A stretch of DNA of 23,650 nt from contig JAQGAU010000812.1 of assembly GCA_034698045.1 (NCBI GenBank), forward strand, positions 1 through 23,650, written 5' to 3'. The position numbers and the translations under genes were made by a program. The notes under the pieces are model-generated. The model ran no database searches. It was not told where the DNA came from and worked only from the letters and a program-made list of their open reading frames with translations. Positions 10,549 through 19,338 of the stretch are shown piece after piece (position 1 is the first letter of the stretch; every line of letters begins with the position of its first letter). This DNA is from Paramacrobiotus richtersi (Eukaryota > Tardigrada > Eutardigrada > Parachela > Macrobiotidae).

Positions 10549-11480
10549 TCACGCTGCTACAATCTCCACATAACAGTCCGTTGTGTACACTTCCTCTGTC
10601 CAAGACACGTTATTCTCAGCTGTATCATGTTGACTTTTCGTTACCGGTCCTCCTTCAGGGTCACGTTCAGGGTCTGCCTTACGAAACCATGTCACGACCG
10701 CAAGAATAACAATAAGCAGGATGACCACACCGTTGGCGCCATGGAGACCGTGGATAACCATCAACAGCGTCCGTGTTTGTCCCAGACCGCGTACAAAACT
10801 GCTAGACTTCAGCTGCTGGATCTTCTGCTCAAACTCTTGTGTTTCTTTGAGTAGTTCGTTGCATCTTTCTGGCAGGGACGGTGGACAATCTTTTTGACAC
10901 AATGCGAGATCCAACACCAGCTGGTCGAGACCTGGGAAGTTTGGCATAAAGCTTTCCAGTTCTTTGGACTGATCTTTATATGCTTCGCTAGCGTGGTAGA
11001 GGAGGACAGTGCCGACGATAATTCCAAAAAGTAGAAAAAACCCGAGAAAGATGTTGGCCTTGCCCGGCTGAACTTTCATAAGCGCAGCAGAACAACAGAT
11101 CAGGCCCACGATCATGACACCAACCGAAACCCATATGTTCTCAACGTGGATGCGCGTGAAAAGATCGTACGAAAACAGCAGTACACCTACAACACAGAAA
11201 CGACGTTAAAGAATGGATCTACTCGTTTTCCTTATTTCCCTTATCTTTAACCGTATGCGTTTATCCTGAGCAACCACTGTAAAGAAATATATAGTCGAAG
11301 GGCTTATCACTCAGTTAAGAAAGAGCATGTTAAACTGAACTTCACCGTTATCGAGATAGAAAGATTTAGTCATCGGGAAATTTTGTACTTGCTTGCATAA
11401 GTTAAAATCCCTGTTATTCCTCCAATGAAAACAGTAAGAATGCCTAGAACCTCCATTGCGCGCATAACTGCCGGCAACAT
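10549..11480 (-). CDS. Four-transmembrane protein, tandem paralogue B, family not recognised
   Basis: Two minus-strand exons, 11393-11480 and 10549-11186, give 241 residues. The ATG at 11478-11480 is preceded in frame by TAG (five codons upstream), fixing the start. Predicted order: TM1 at residues 8-29 (VLGILTVFIGGITG), TM2 about 43-67 with Cys-Cys at 60-61, TM3 about 78-104 (LGFFLLFGIIVGTVLL), a non-membrane segment with three nearby cysteines (CQKDC, then ERC) and a short heptad-like helix (EFEQKIQQL), TM4 starting at VIHGLHGANGVVIL, then a polar tail with RKADPERDPE and SW. The topology resembles tetraspanins, but the CCG motif of the large loop is absent, so that family is not claimed. 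The intron (11187-11392) uses a GC donor (GCAAGT). The paralogue at 12962-13920 has the same architecture. Confidence 0.75.
11187..11392 (-). other. GC-AG intron of paralogue B
   Basis: The exon ends after the first base of a codon and the intron begins GCAAGT, the classic GC donor. The only nearby GT, two bases further on as counted by frame, would shift the next exon into a frame with an early stop. The next exon starts after TTGTAG with the phase needed. The same arrangement is found in the sister gene. Confidence 0.7.
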
Positions 11481-12020
11481 GGCGGATTCGGTCTAATGGA
11501 AACGGAGGAAATAACCGAAAAAACAAAAGGCTGTGTCTGAAAATCAGTTACCGGTAGTGCTAAGAAGACTTGCAGGGAAAGCTCCCCACCGCTGCATATC
11601 TTGATTTCCTAAATCGTTGGTGGGGTTCATATGCTCTTGCCTGCAAATGACAACATGTTCCGTGTGTAGAAAATCAATCGTTGATCGGCATCCTGGGTCT
11701 TACCGTTCCACTTAAGTACTGCATCGCAGATGCAGCAGCATCTGCCTTGATCACGTGGTGCACAGGTAATACAGTCATTGGTCGGTTTATGCACTTCGCT
11801 TTTGCCTGTGCGTACATATCGAAGTACGGAGCTTTCAAAGCGCGTCCGTAGATTATCTGGACGGACCGTAGTTGCAAAGTACGATGTATCAGCATGGCAT
11901 ATTAAACAACAAGTTTCCTTTTGCTGCTGTACTGTCATGCCGAGGGAAATATATCTACCATAGGAACGATTTATCAACATGTATCTGGATGAGCCAACCT
12001 TCTATACATAACAGTATTTG
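11481..12020 (-). promoter_or_regulatory. 5' flank of paralogue B, homologous to that of paralogue A
   Basis: This flank shares blocks with 13921-14400: CCATTAGACCGAA just before the ATG, AGACTTGCAGG, ATTTC-TAAATCGTT, TCCTGGGTCTT against ACCTGGGTCTT, and GCTGCTGTAC-GTCATG. The duplication therefore carried along the presumptive promoter and 5' UTR. An upstream non-coding exon may exist but cannot be placed. Confidence 0.5.
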
Positions 12021-12961
12021 GATGATCTGGATAGCACCAGCCAGCTCCTCGTGAGTGGACGATCCACGCGCACGCATTATCAAATGGAGCAAACGAATTT
12101 GTTATCCAATGGGATAAATCTGACACCGAGAATGAATGCACCGAGAAGAAGTATCTTTACCATTTTTTTGTGAGGCGTTTTAGTTTTGTGAGGGTAACTG
12201 GCATTTGGTAAAACCTAGAAGGCTGTTACTGTAGTGCTCAAATCACACCTCTCTACTAAATCAGCGTGTACAATAACTCGACACCGACTGTTGTTGTGAT
12301 TATCGTGTAGGCTACTAAGGCTAGTATGGTTTTGATCCGTACAGAATATTGCAAATATGTTGCTCGGTACTGCGATGTCTCTTGATTTAGTTAATTCGTA
12401 GAACAAGGATTACGCCAACTGCCAAACAACAGTGGATATGTTTCTGGCGCATACAGAATACTTCGGATCTGCATGGCCGCATATTGCATTACATCATTTG
12501 TATATCACCGGTTATGTTCCTGACACGATGCCAAAAGGTTGTCGAATATTCCTACAGCGAACAGACTAAATGATGAGGTCTCTGCTTCTATAAACACTTC
12601 GCAGTCAGGTGCAACCTACGGCTGCGTAAAGAGACGGTCTCTTAGAAACCCACCCTAGATCATTCGACGATTTAGAACGCTTGGCTGCTGCTGTTTTTAT
12701 TTCACAGTGCACAGTAGGTATTAATGGTATATAAAGAAAGATTGGAATGTCGTCGGGAATGACCATTACAAACTCGAAAGCTTTTTCATAAAAGAAAAAT
12801 GTGTATCAGGAATGTGTCTTTCCATTACTAGTGAGGAGCAGTGCAATGAAAACGTATATAAATGTTAGAAGGGAAAGAAACTTTCGGTTAGAGTATACTG
12901 TGCCCGGCTGTGTCGTTTCTAATCGACGAGAGGCATGAAACATCAGGCTTTCGAAATGGCA
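12021..12961. other. Spacer between the tandem four-TM genes
   Basis: No gene supported. A minus-strand AATAAA (12696-12701) lies about 260 bases past the stop of paralogue A and could be its polyadenylation signal. The rest shows no repeat or frame of interest. Confidence 0.35.
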
Positions 12962-13920
12962 TTACGCGATACCCAGATGATGCTCCATCTTTTTGTACAC
13001 TTTCCCAATCCAAGATAGGTCAATGCCATACGTGATATGCTGACTTTCCGTTGCGGATTCTCGTTCAGGGTCACGTTGATGGTCTGCCTTGCGAGAGCAT
13101 GTAGCGGCAACCCAGATGACAGCGAACAGGATGACTACACCGTTCACTCCATGGAGACCGTGGATTACACTCCACAGTAGCGGTGCGTGTCCCCAGTCGC
13201 TTGGCCCATACTGGGACTCCAGTTGCTGGAGAATGCGTTCTAGGCGTTGCAGTTGCTTTAACATGGAAATTTGCTGCTCAAACGTTTGACAACCATGTTG
13301 TGCCATTGTGTGATTCAGCCGCTCTTCCGACACTGGTTTGTCGACTTCCAGTTTCCTGGCCTGAATATTGTAAGCTCCAGTGGCTTGAGCAAGAAGAATA
13401 ATGCCGACAACAGTTCCAAAAAGTAGAAGAAAGCCGAATAAGATGTCATGCTTAGTTAGCCGGTTCCTCATAGAGGCGATAGCAAGAGAAAAGGCAGCAG
13501 AACAACAGCTCGCTCCCAGGCTCATGACACTGATCGATATGGATAGGTTGCCAATGTGGACGCGTGTGAGGCCAGGGTACGGCAGCAGCCACATAGCTGC
13601 AACGCAAATGTAACATTTCAATCGTCAGCAATAAGTGTGGCTCTAATCGTTTCCAATAATTATGTTGTATTAATTTTCGCTGATAGTTTAACCTAGCTTG
13701 CACAAACTGCACAACCACTCCAAAAAACTCAGTAATCAAGAATCTGTGATTTAGGTACAAAAGAGCATGTAAAGCTGAAAAGTGTCGTGATGGAGAAAGA
13801 ATGGCTTAGCCATCAGGAAAGTTTGTACTTGCTTGCAAGCGTCAAAATCGTGGTTGTTACTCCAATGACAACAGTAAAAATTCCCAGGTAGGTCATTCCG
13901 CACATAAATGCCGGCAGCAT
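12962..13920 (-). CDS. Four-transmembrane protein, tandem paralogue A, family not recognised
   Basis: Exons 13833-13920 and 12962-13596 encode 240 residues, colinear with paralogue B. The start ATG (13918-13920) has an in-frame TAG five codons upstream. TM1 is at about 8-29, TM2 about 43-70 with Cys60-Cys61, TM3 about 81-103 (ILFGFLLLFGTVVGIILL). A loop follows (about 104-168) with a possible N-glycosylation site NHT at 124, one cysteine (132) and a leucine-rich coiled-coil-like stretch (SMLKQLQRLERILQQLES). TM4 is about 171-195 and includes VIHGLHGVNGVVIL, then a charged tail RKADHQRDPE...SQH...SW. The most conserved parts between the two copies are TM3, the IHGLHG-NGVVIL block and the tail; the loop has diverged most. 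The single intron (13597-13832) has a GC donor. Location is presumably a membrane; no function is assigned. Confidence 0.75.
13597..13832 (-). other. GC-AG intron of paralogue A
   Basis: The donor reads GCAAGT after CTTGCAA, phase 1, and the acceptor is TTGCAG. Using it brings the two exons into the same register as paralogue B, with both second exons beginning two bases before a codon. The site and donor are identical in both copies. Confidence 0.7.
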
Positions 13921-14400
13921 GATGGGTTCGGTCTAATGGAATTACGGGCCAGATAATCAAACAACCAAATGGAGTTATGTCCGAAATTCAAGTACCCGCA
14001 GTGCTCGAAGACTTGCAGGAAAATCTTACCACTACTGTAAATCTGGATTTCATAAATCGTTAATGCGGTTCTTGCTTTTCCCCAAATGGTAAAGTACGCG
14101 GAAGTGATGTGCGGTTACTGCTGTAAGAAATCGATCGGTAACCTGGGTCTTGATCCTCTCGCTTGTGATCTTCCCGTGGCTGCCTAGATCCCGTAGTGCA
14201 CATGTTTATGATAAATATCGTTTTATACACGTCGCTTGCCCGGTACATATAAATTTACATACAGGTACGAAAACCGCACAACACACGCCAGCCACGTAAA
14301 AGCACGCCACCACAACAAGCTTTCTGTTGGCTGCTGTACAGTCATGACCGAAAGAAATACAGGCCATAAGTACCCTTTTTCCAACATACATGTGTTGTAG
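13921..14400 (-). promoter_or_regulatory. 5' flank of paralogue A
   Basis: Homologous in patches to 11481-12020 (see there). It probably contains the promoter and 5' UTR on the minus strand. No core promoter element was identified with confidence. Confidence 0.45.
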
Positions 14401-14586
14401 CGATCTTTGTCACGAATACACTTGCTACCCTATATACGAACGATACATGTTGATGTGGGAATATGTATTATCTACTGGAACAAACGCATGTACATGTGCT
14501 ACTGACAATCAAAGACAAAACCTGAACTTATGTAGAAAGAATACAGTCCGAGGACAGCTGCATGCTCATGCAGTGCCCTGCAATGG

Positions 14587-14604
14587 GTTCGCCCCGGGGC
14601 GAAC
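14587..14604. repeat. 18-base perfect GC-rich palindrome
   Basis: GTTCGCCCCGGGGCGAAC reads identically on both strands. It stands out in a moderately AT-rich spacer and could bind a dimeric factor, but may be chance. Confidence 0.5.
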
Positions 14605-14991
14605 TCATTGTACACCATACAATCGGATGGGGCATCTTGATCTGCCCACCCGCTGTCGGCAAGTAGTAAAATGAAAGATCCCGTGAGACTGGTTGGATTT
14701 GGAAATTAACATTTCTCCAGAGTGAATGGATTCTGTTACTCTGACCCATTCGTGATATTCGAAAGCCGGGAAACTGAGGATGGCTGTTTTATGTAGTCGC
14801 GAGGTTTATTAATGTAGCCTCAGTACTGATCCGGCATGCGAAATAATTCGCTCTCGAGTAGGTGGAAAATGCACAAACCCCATGCTATTGTTGATCATCG
14901 TATTCTGCTCAAACTTTGTTTTTGTATGGCTTTGAATGGTGCTGGGAAGCTAGCTGAAGTAAATTCGTGCAGCTACAATATCCAACTTACA

Positions 14992-15043
14992 AATGTTAAT
15001 AATTAACATTACTTGTTAGTAAACCATTTCGTTAGTAAACCAT
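14992..15043. repeat. Palindrome followed by a duplicated 13-mer
   Basis: AATGTTAAT-A-ATTAACATT (14992-15010) is an inverted repeat with 9-base arms. Immediately after, GTTAGTAAACCAT occurs at 15015-15027 and again at 15031-15043, a 16-base period. Possibly a local slippage event. Confidence 0.5.
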
Positions 15044-15579
15044 GTTGAATGAAGTCGACGATAAAGATCATCGAGAAGACTTACGTACTGCAACAAATGC
15101 AATAAAGAGATCTTTTTCCACACAGTATACGTAACCAGAAATCTACGCTTCTTTACTCCCATGCTAATGGTAGGGAGCTCACTATGACTGTAGGTGAGTA
15201 ACCACGAGAAATCAAGTACTTACATGGCTTGCGACATCCACTAATTAGCACCAAACAAATCGGTTTCTGTGGTAGCTAGGGCTCCAGGAATATGGCACCG
15301 ATTTTGTGACTGCCGTTTCTTCAGTAAACACGATCGGAAACCAACGGTGCTGATCCTTTAGATCTGTTGACTTTCGGTTTTCGCTTAACCAGCAAAATGG
15401 TGTTTGCTTCCACTGAAATTTATCGACTTCGTCCTCTGTGCAGACTGAAACTGGGAATCCATTAACGTCTAACGGAGAGTCTTGCCTGCACTGTATTCGA
15501 GCGTTTCATACAGTCATGCACATGGTTTACGATATTACAATATTATTACATGGCTCGTCATTTTTCGGTATGTATGTAA

Positions 15580-17174
15580 ATGGTTCACTACACTATAGTT
15601 AGAGGATCCCTGTGCACCCGGAAACAGTCCATCCATACCAGAAAAATGAAGAAAGAATCCACAACCGAATCACCCACATCCTTTAATTATCGTGTGCAGT
15701 ACCTCGTCAACGCGTTTCGATTTGGCGGCCTGAACGTATGGCATGACCAACCCGGATCAAAATTGTCCACTATCGGTGCAGTATGCAGTGCACTGTGGAT
15801 AAGCATTGTATCCGTTGGTATAGCCGCAGTCTGCGATGTCTACCGCAAGGTCATCAGCTCCCCAAAACCTGCACAAGAAAGCGCCAAACTGACATTTGTG
15901 GCCGGGATGGTTTTCTCGTTTGAATTCCTCACAGTCGCCATCATTCTGGCATTCATCGCCACATCCAGAAAACTCCACGGTGTAATGTTGGAGATAAAAC
16001 TGTTCTTTGACAAAAACCCGCTGCCCATTAAAACACAAAACGCACTGCATTATCAGGCTATCGTGTCGTGCATGTGTGGGGGTTTTGTCAGCCTGTGCTG
16101 GTTATACTGTCGTCTACGCGGAAGTGTCGTGTCACCCAGTGAAAGCAACGTACTGGGACTACATTTACCCACCTTGGTGGCTGTCGTTGTGTTTCAGGCT
16201 GTACCACTCCTTACCGGAATCATGGTGGCTGCAACTCTTACTAACTTCTACTCTTTTATAGCCTTCGCACTCGGTTGTGGATTTCGCAAGATCACAGCAG
16301 ATGTCTTAAACGAATGTGACCGCATGGAATGTGGTGCGATTGCTTTGGAAACGTATAAAACCTCCTTAGAAGCATTGCGTATACGTCACTTGCAGCTTTC
16401 ACATATCGTGCGACGTTTCGATTCTGTGGTAGCTCCTGGTGTTTTGCTTCTGACGTGTTCCGGCGCGATGGCCATCGTCCTGATGGTGGCTATGGCCGTA
16501 GAGGAGCGTTTGTGCATGCCACTGGGATTCTTCTTGACATCCAGCGATGAAGATTTCATATCGACTATCATCTCCGCTGTTGGCTGTGCGTTCTTGGTGT
16601 TTTCCTGTTTGATAGCTGCGAGTTTCTTGAAAATTCAGGTTTGTCAAGCTGGAATGCAGTAATGGAAAAATACCTGCAGACCCCTTCTAATATAGAAGCC
16701 TGAAGGTTGATTACATTGTGTACTTTAGGCGCATGGGATCGTTCGGGTGTTGAACAATGTTTTAGAAAAGTTCTACGCGGAACAGTCAGTCCAAAAACAA
16801 GTTGCGGCCACCTTACAGCGATTAAATACCGATCCAGTTGTGCTTACTGGATGGCAGCTGGTGGATCTGGATACCGATTTTATTGTTACCGTAAGAATGG
16901 TCTATGACTCTCTCAGACTCTCTGCACTCACAGTTTGCCAGAATTACGTACATGTTCTAATGGAATTCAATCAATCTTGGAAATCTGAAACATGTATAAG
17001 TTAACGATATTGCGGCAGTGGCAGACTGGCAGTCTCGAAAATGATTCTTGGTTACAGACTGTGGGGCTGCTAGCAACCTACGTGCTGGTGATGCACGAAA
17101 TTTCATCGCGAAACGAGGGAGCCAGCAAAGGATGCTTATCGAACACGACAGCATCTGGATTCGCGCCAAAATAG
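15580..17174 (+). CDS. Gustatory-receptor-like seven-transmembrane chemoreceptor
   Basis: Exons 15580-16638, 16729-16890 and 17058-17174 join at phase 0 to give about 445 residues, usual for the invertebrate gustatory receptor family. Hydrophobic segments recur through exon 1 (for example LTVAIILAFIAT, LVAVVVFQAVPLLTG, GVLLLTCSGAMAIVLM), followed by the family-typical region RHLQLSHIVRRFD. The C-terminus reads GWQLVDLDTDFIVT, then after the last intron TVGLLATYVLVMHEI. This corresponds to the TYhhhhhQF signature of TM7, with TY kept and the terminal QF replaced. Phase-0 introns near the C-terminus, the last just before the TY motif, are a known trait of arthropod GR genes. The family forms ligand-gated cation channels with intracellular N-terminus. 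The start could also be the ATG at 15646 (residue 23). Confidence 0.75.
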
Positions 17175-17195
17175 CTGGGTCCCGGAAGGAGTCGC

Positions 17196-17201
17196 AATAA
17201 A
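17196..17201 (+). promoter_or_regulatory. Polyadenylation signal candidate of the chemoreceptor gene
   Basis: AATAAA lies 21 bases after the TAG stop, a plausible position for a compact 3' UTR. Confidence 0.4.
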
Positions 17202-19338
17202 CTGCAGCATTCGGTTCACGATAACCCATTCAACATTGCGTATCCAGTTACAAGTTCTGGAAGAACTTTATCTCTAGATTCACAGAATTCTACGTGTCAG
17301 ATTCTTGGTAACTGAACTACGTTTCTGCGATACAACGTACCCAAATATATTGTCTACTCTCTAGTGTGATTTCCCTAGTCAGTATAGGCTTTCACCTGGG
17401 TAACAGTTTTAAAAAAACCTTCATTCTGATTTGTTACATGGATTTAAGGGTTTCGAAAAGACTGATAAGAGATCGCGGCTAACATACAAGGACCTTAGTA
17501 TGTACTGACCTTCATATACAGTATCTAATAATAATCAGGGGAGTACGTGGAACTGTGTGCAACTGGACATACTGTATGAATGTCTCACACGGTCTCTCCA
17601 TGAATCTGAATCAGGAAGATCCCTACACTTTTCCGGATTCCGAAAGGAAATATTGCTGTTGTGTCGACGCAAGCGCTAACCTTTACGCAACAGTAATACC
17701 CTACTTCCGGTAAATTAATATACTCGGATATAATGTACCGTTCAGTTATGTAATCGGTGAATAGTCACGTGCTGTCTGTATTTATGGGGCAACGTGACCG
17801 CCTCAGTGCTTGCCGATCTTCTGGTCACCCATTGGTATACGTACATGACAGCAATTTTGTTTGCATCTGCCAATTAAATCGACTAAGCAATGTAAAGTCA
17901 ATCGTAATATTTTTGCTGGCAGCATGATCAGCAACAACATCGTTCGCAAACAGTGCAATCGCATCTTTGCAAACGTCTTCACATCATTCAGAATGCCGAA
18001 ACGTACCCATGTACATCGTTTTCGAATGGTATATAGTTCTGCAAAACGCGTTTGATGGAGGTCATCCGAATTGCCGTCTTTTATAGATATTTTCTGACTG
18101 TAAGAAATTGGTTTCGAAACAAACTAGAAAGATTCCGGTGCATGTATTGTTGTCCTTCAGTTGATGCAACAGGAGCGCCAAGTACTGGGGTGCAGTAAGT
18201 TTAACCCACGTGCGGAGTGTAATATATACTTATCCAGCTATTTTTGTCCTCCGGATGTTGTTGACCTTCTAAGAAAGATCTGTGCGAATGACGCTGCAAA
18301 TGTACCTGCATATTGCTTTCACGCGCCTTCAAGGGTTTGAACATGCAGACAGGATAAAGAACCTCATTATCCACTTATTGCTGATCATACCTCTGCGGCA
18401 TGCAAAGCTGTCTTGAAAACATTGTAAATTATCCCCATTCGTTGTAGAAATATTACTTATAAAGTGCAGTCATTCGATTTCCGACCATTTCAAGTAGTCA
18501 CTCAACACTTATACTGTACTGGACATGCTGAATCATATGCACAGGTATCGTTCATATTTAGAATGTAAAATATGTAGAAGTGCACTCCGTATGGATATGT
18601 AAAAGCATCCACCGTAACTGCTACTGTGTCTGCATTTCAGCTTTGCACCTGACATTGTGTCGCATCTAGAATAGTAGTAGAAATGTACGCGATTGTAAGG
18701 CTTCCTGCAGAAAACGTCCGCTTGACCCGGTAAGGCTTTAAATGCTTATAGGAGACTAATAAGTCTTCTGCGTCTGCTACAGTGTAGTGCTACATTGTCA
18801 TCTTCCCAGCAAAATCTAACCGATCGCCGTATATCGCAGTGTTAGAACGTATTGACCAAATTGTAAATGTAGAAGTTAGTATACCTTCAGCAACGTTTTG
18901 TACTGGGGCGGAAAATGATATTAGGTTTTATTTATGGCATGCATACAGAACTGGCAAGAAAACAACCTGACACTGACCACCGAAATGTAGTCTCGGTGCC
19001 ACTGTACTACGCTATTATCGCTTGGTAGAATCCATGTGGAGTCGGGGGCAGCGTTGTTTTCGAACGAATCCGACGCCGCTTAAACACAGTTTTAGACAAT
19101 CATAGAGTTTATTTCATTTCCTTGTAATATATCAGTACGTATTTTGTTGCAGAATGGAAATGCTCTGTGTTAAAGGATACATTCGCTGACGATGACTATA
19201 CAAATCAACAGGCAGAATAATTTTCCATAAAAAGCGTTCACACTTTTTTGCCCCCTCCCCCCCAGTTATAACCAAAATGGATGCAAAAAATAAGAGACTA
19301 AACGCGTCATAGCACTCGAAACTGCCACACCACCCGGA
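17202..19338. other. Intergenic, about 2.1 kb, nothing recognised
   Basis: No frame with recognisable content, no splice chain and no strong inverted repeat was seen. It must include the promoter and 5' UTR of the guanylate cyclase receptor gene. A short C-run sits at about 19250-19262. Confidence 0.4.

Larger units (their letters stand above)
14401..15579. other. Intergenic between the four-TM gene and the chemoreceptor
   Basis: No gene supported. It contains an 18-base perfect palindrome at 14587-14604 and a palindrome plus direct repeat at 14992-15043, listed separately. Confidence 0.4.

Noticed and set aside
11627..11980. 117-codon minus-strand frame upstream of paralogue B
   Set aside because: The matching flank of paralogue A does not keep the frame, so it is more likely promoter or UTR sequence than coding.
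13089..13613. Plus-strand frames opposite paralogue A
   Set aside because: They are antisense shadows of a well-supported coding exon.
12962..13920. Assignment of the four-TM proteins to tetraspanins
   Set aside because: The size and TM count fit, but the CCG motif and paired loop cysteines that define tetraspanins are missing; the Cys-Cys lies at TM2 instead.
14575..14650. tRNA-like GGGTTCGCC segment
   Set aside because: No cloverleaf with acceptor and anticodon stems could be drawn around it; it is the perfect palindrome reported above.
15757..16050. Minus-strand frames opposite the chemoreceptor
   Set aside because: They are antisense to the long receptor exon and contain no domain.
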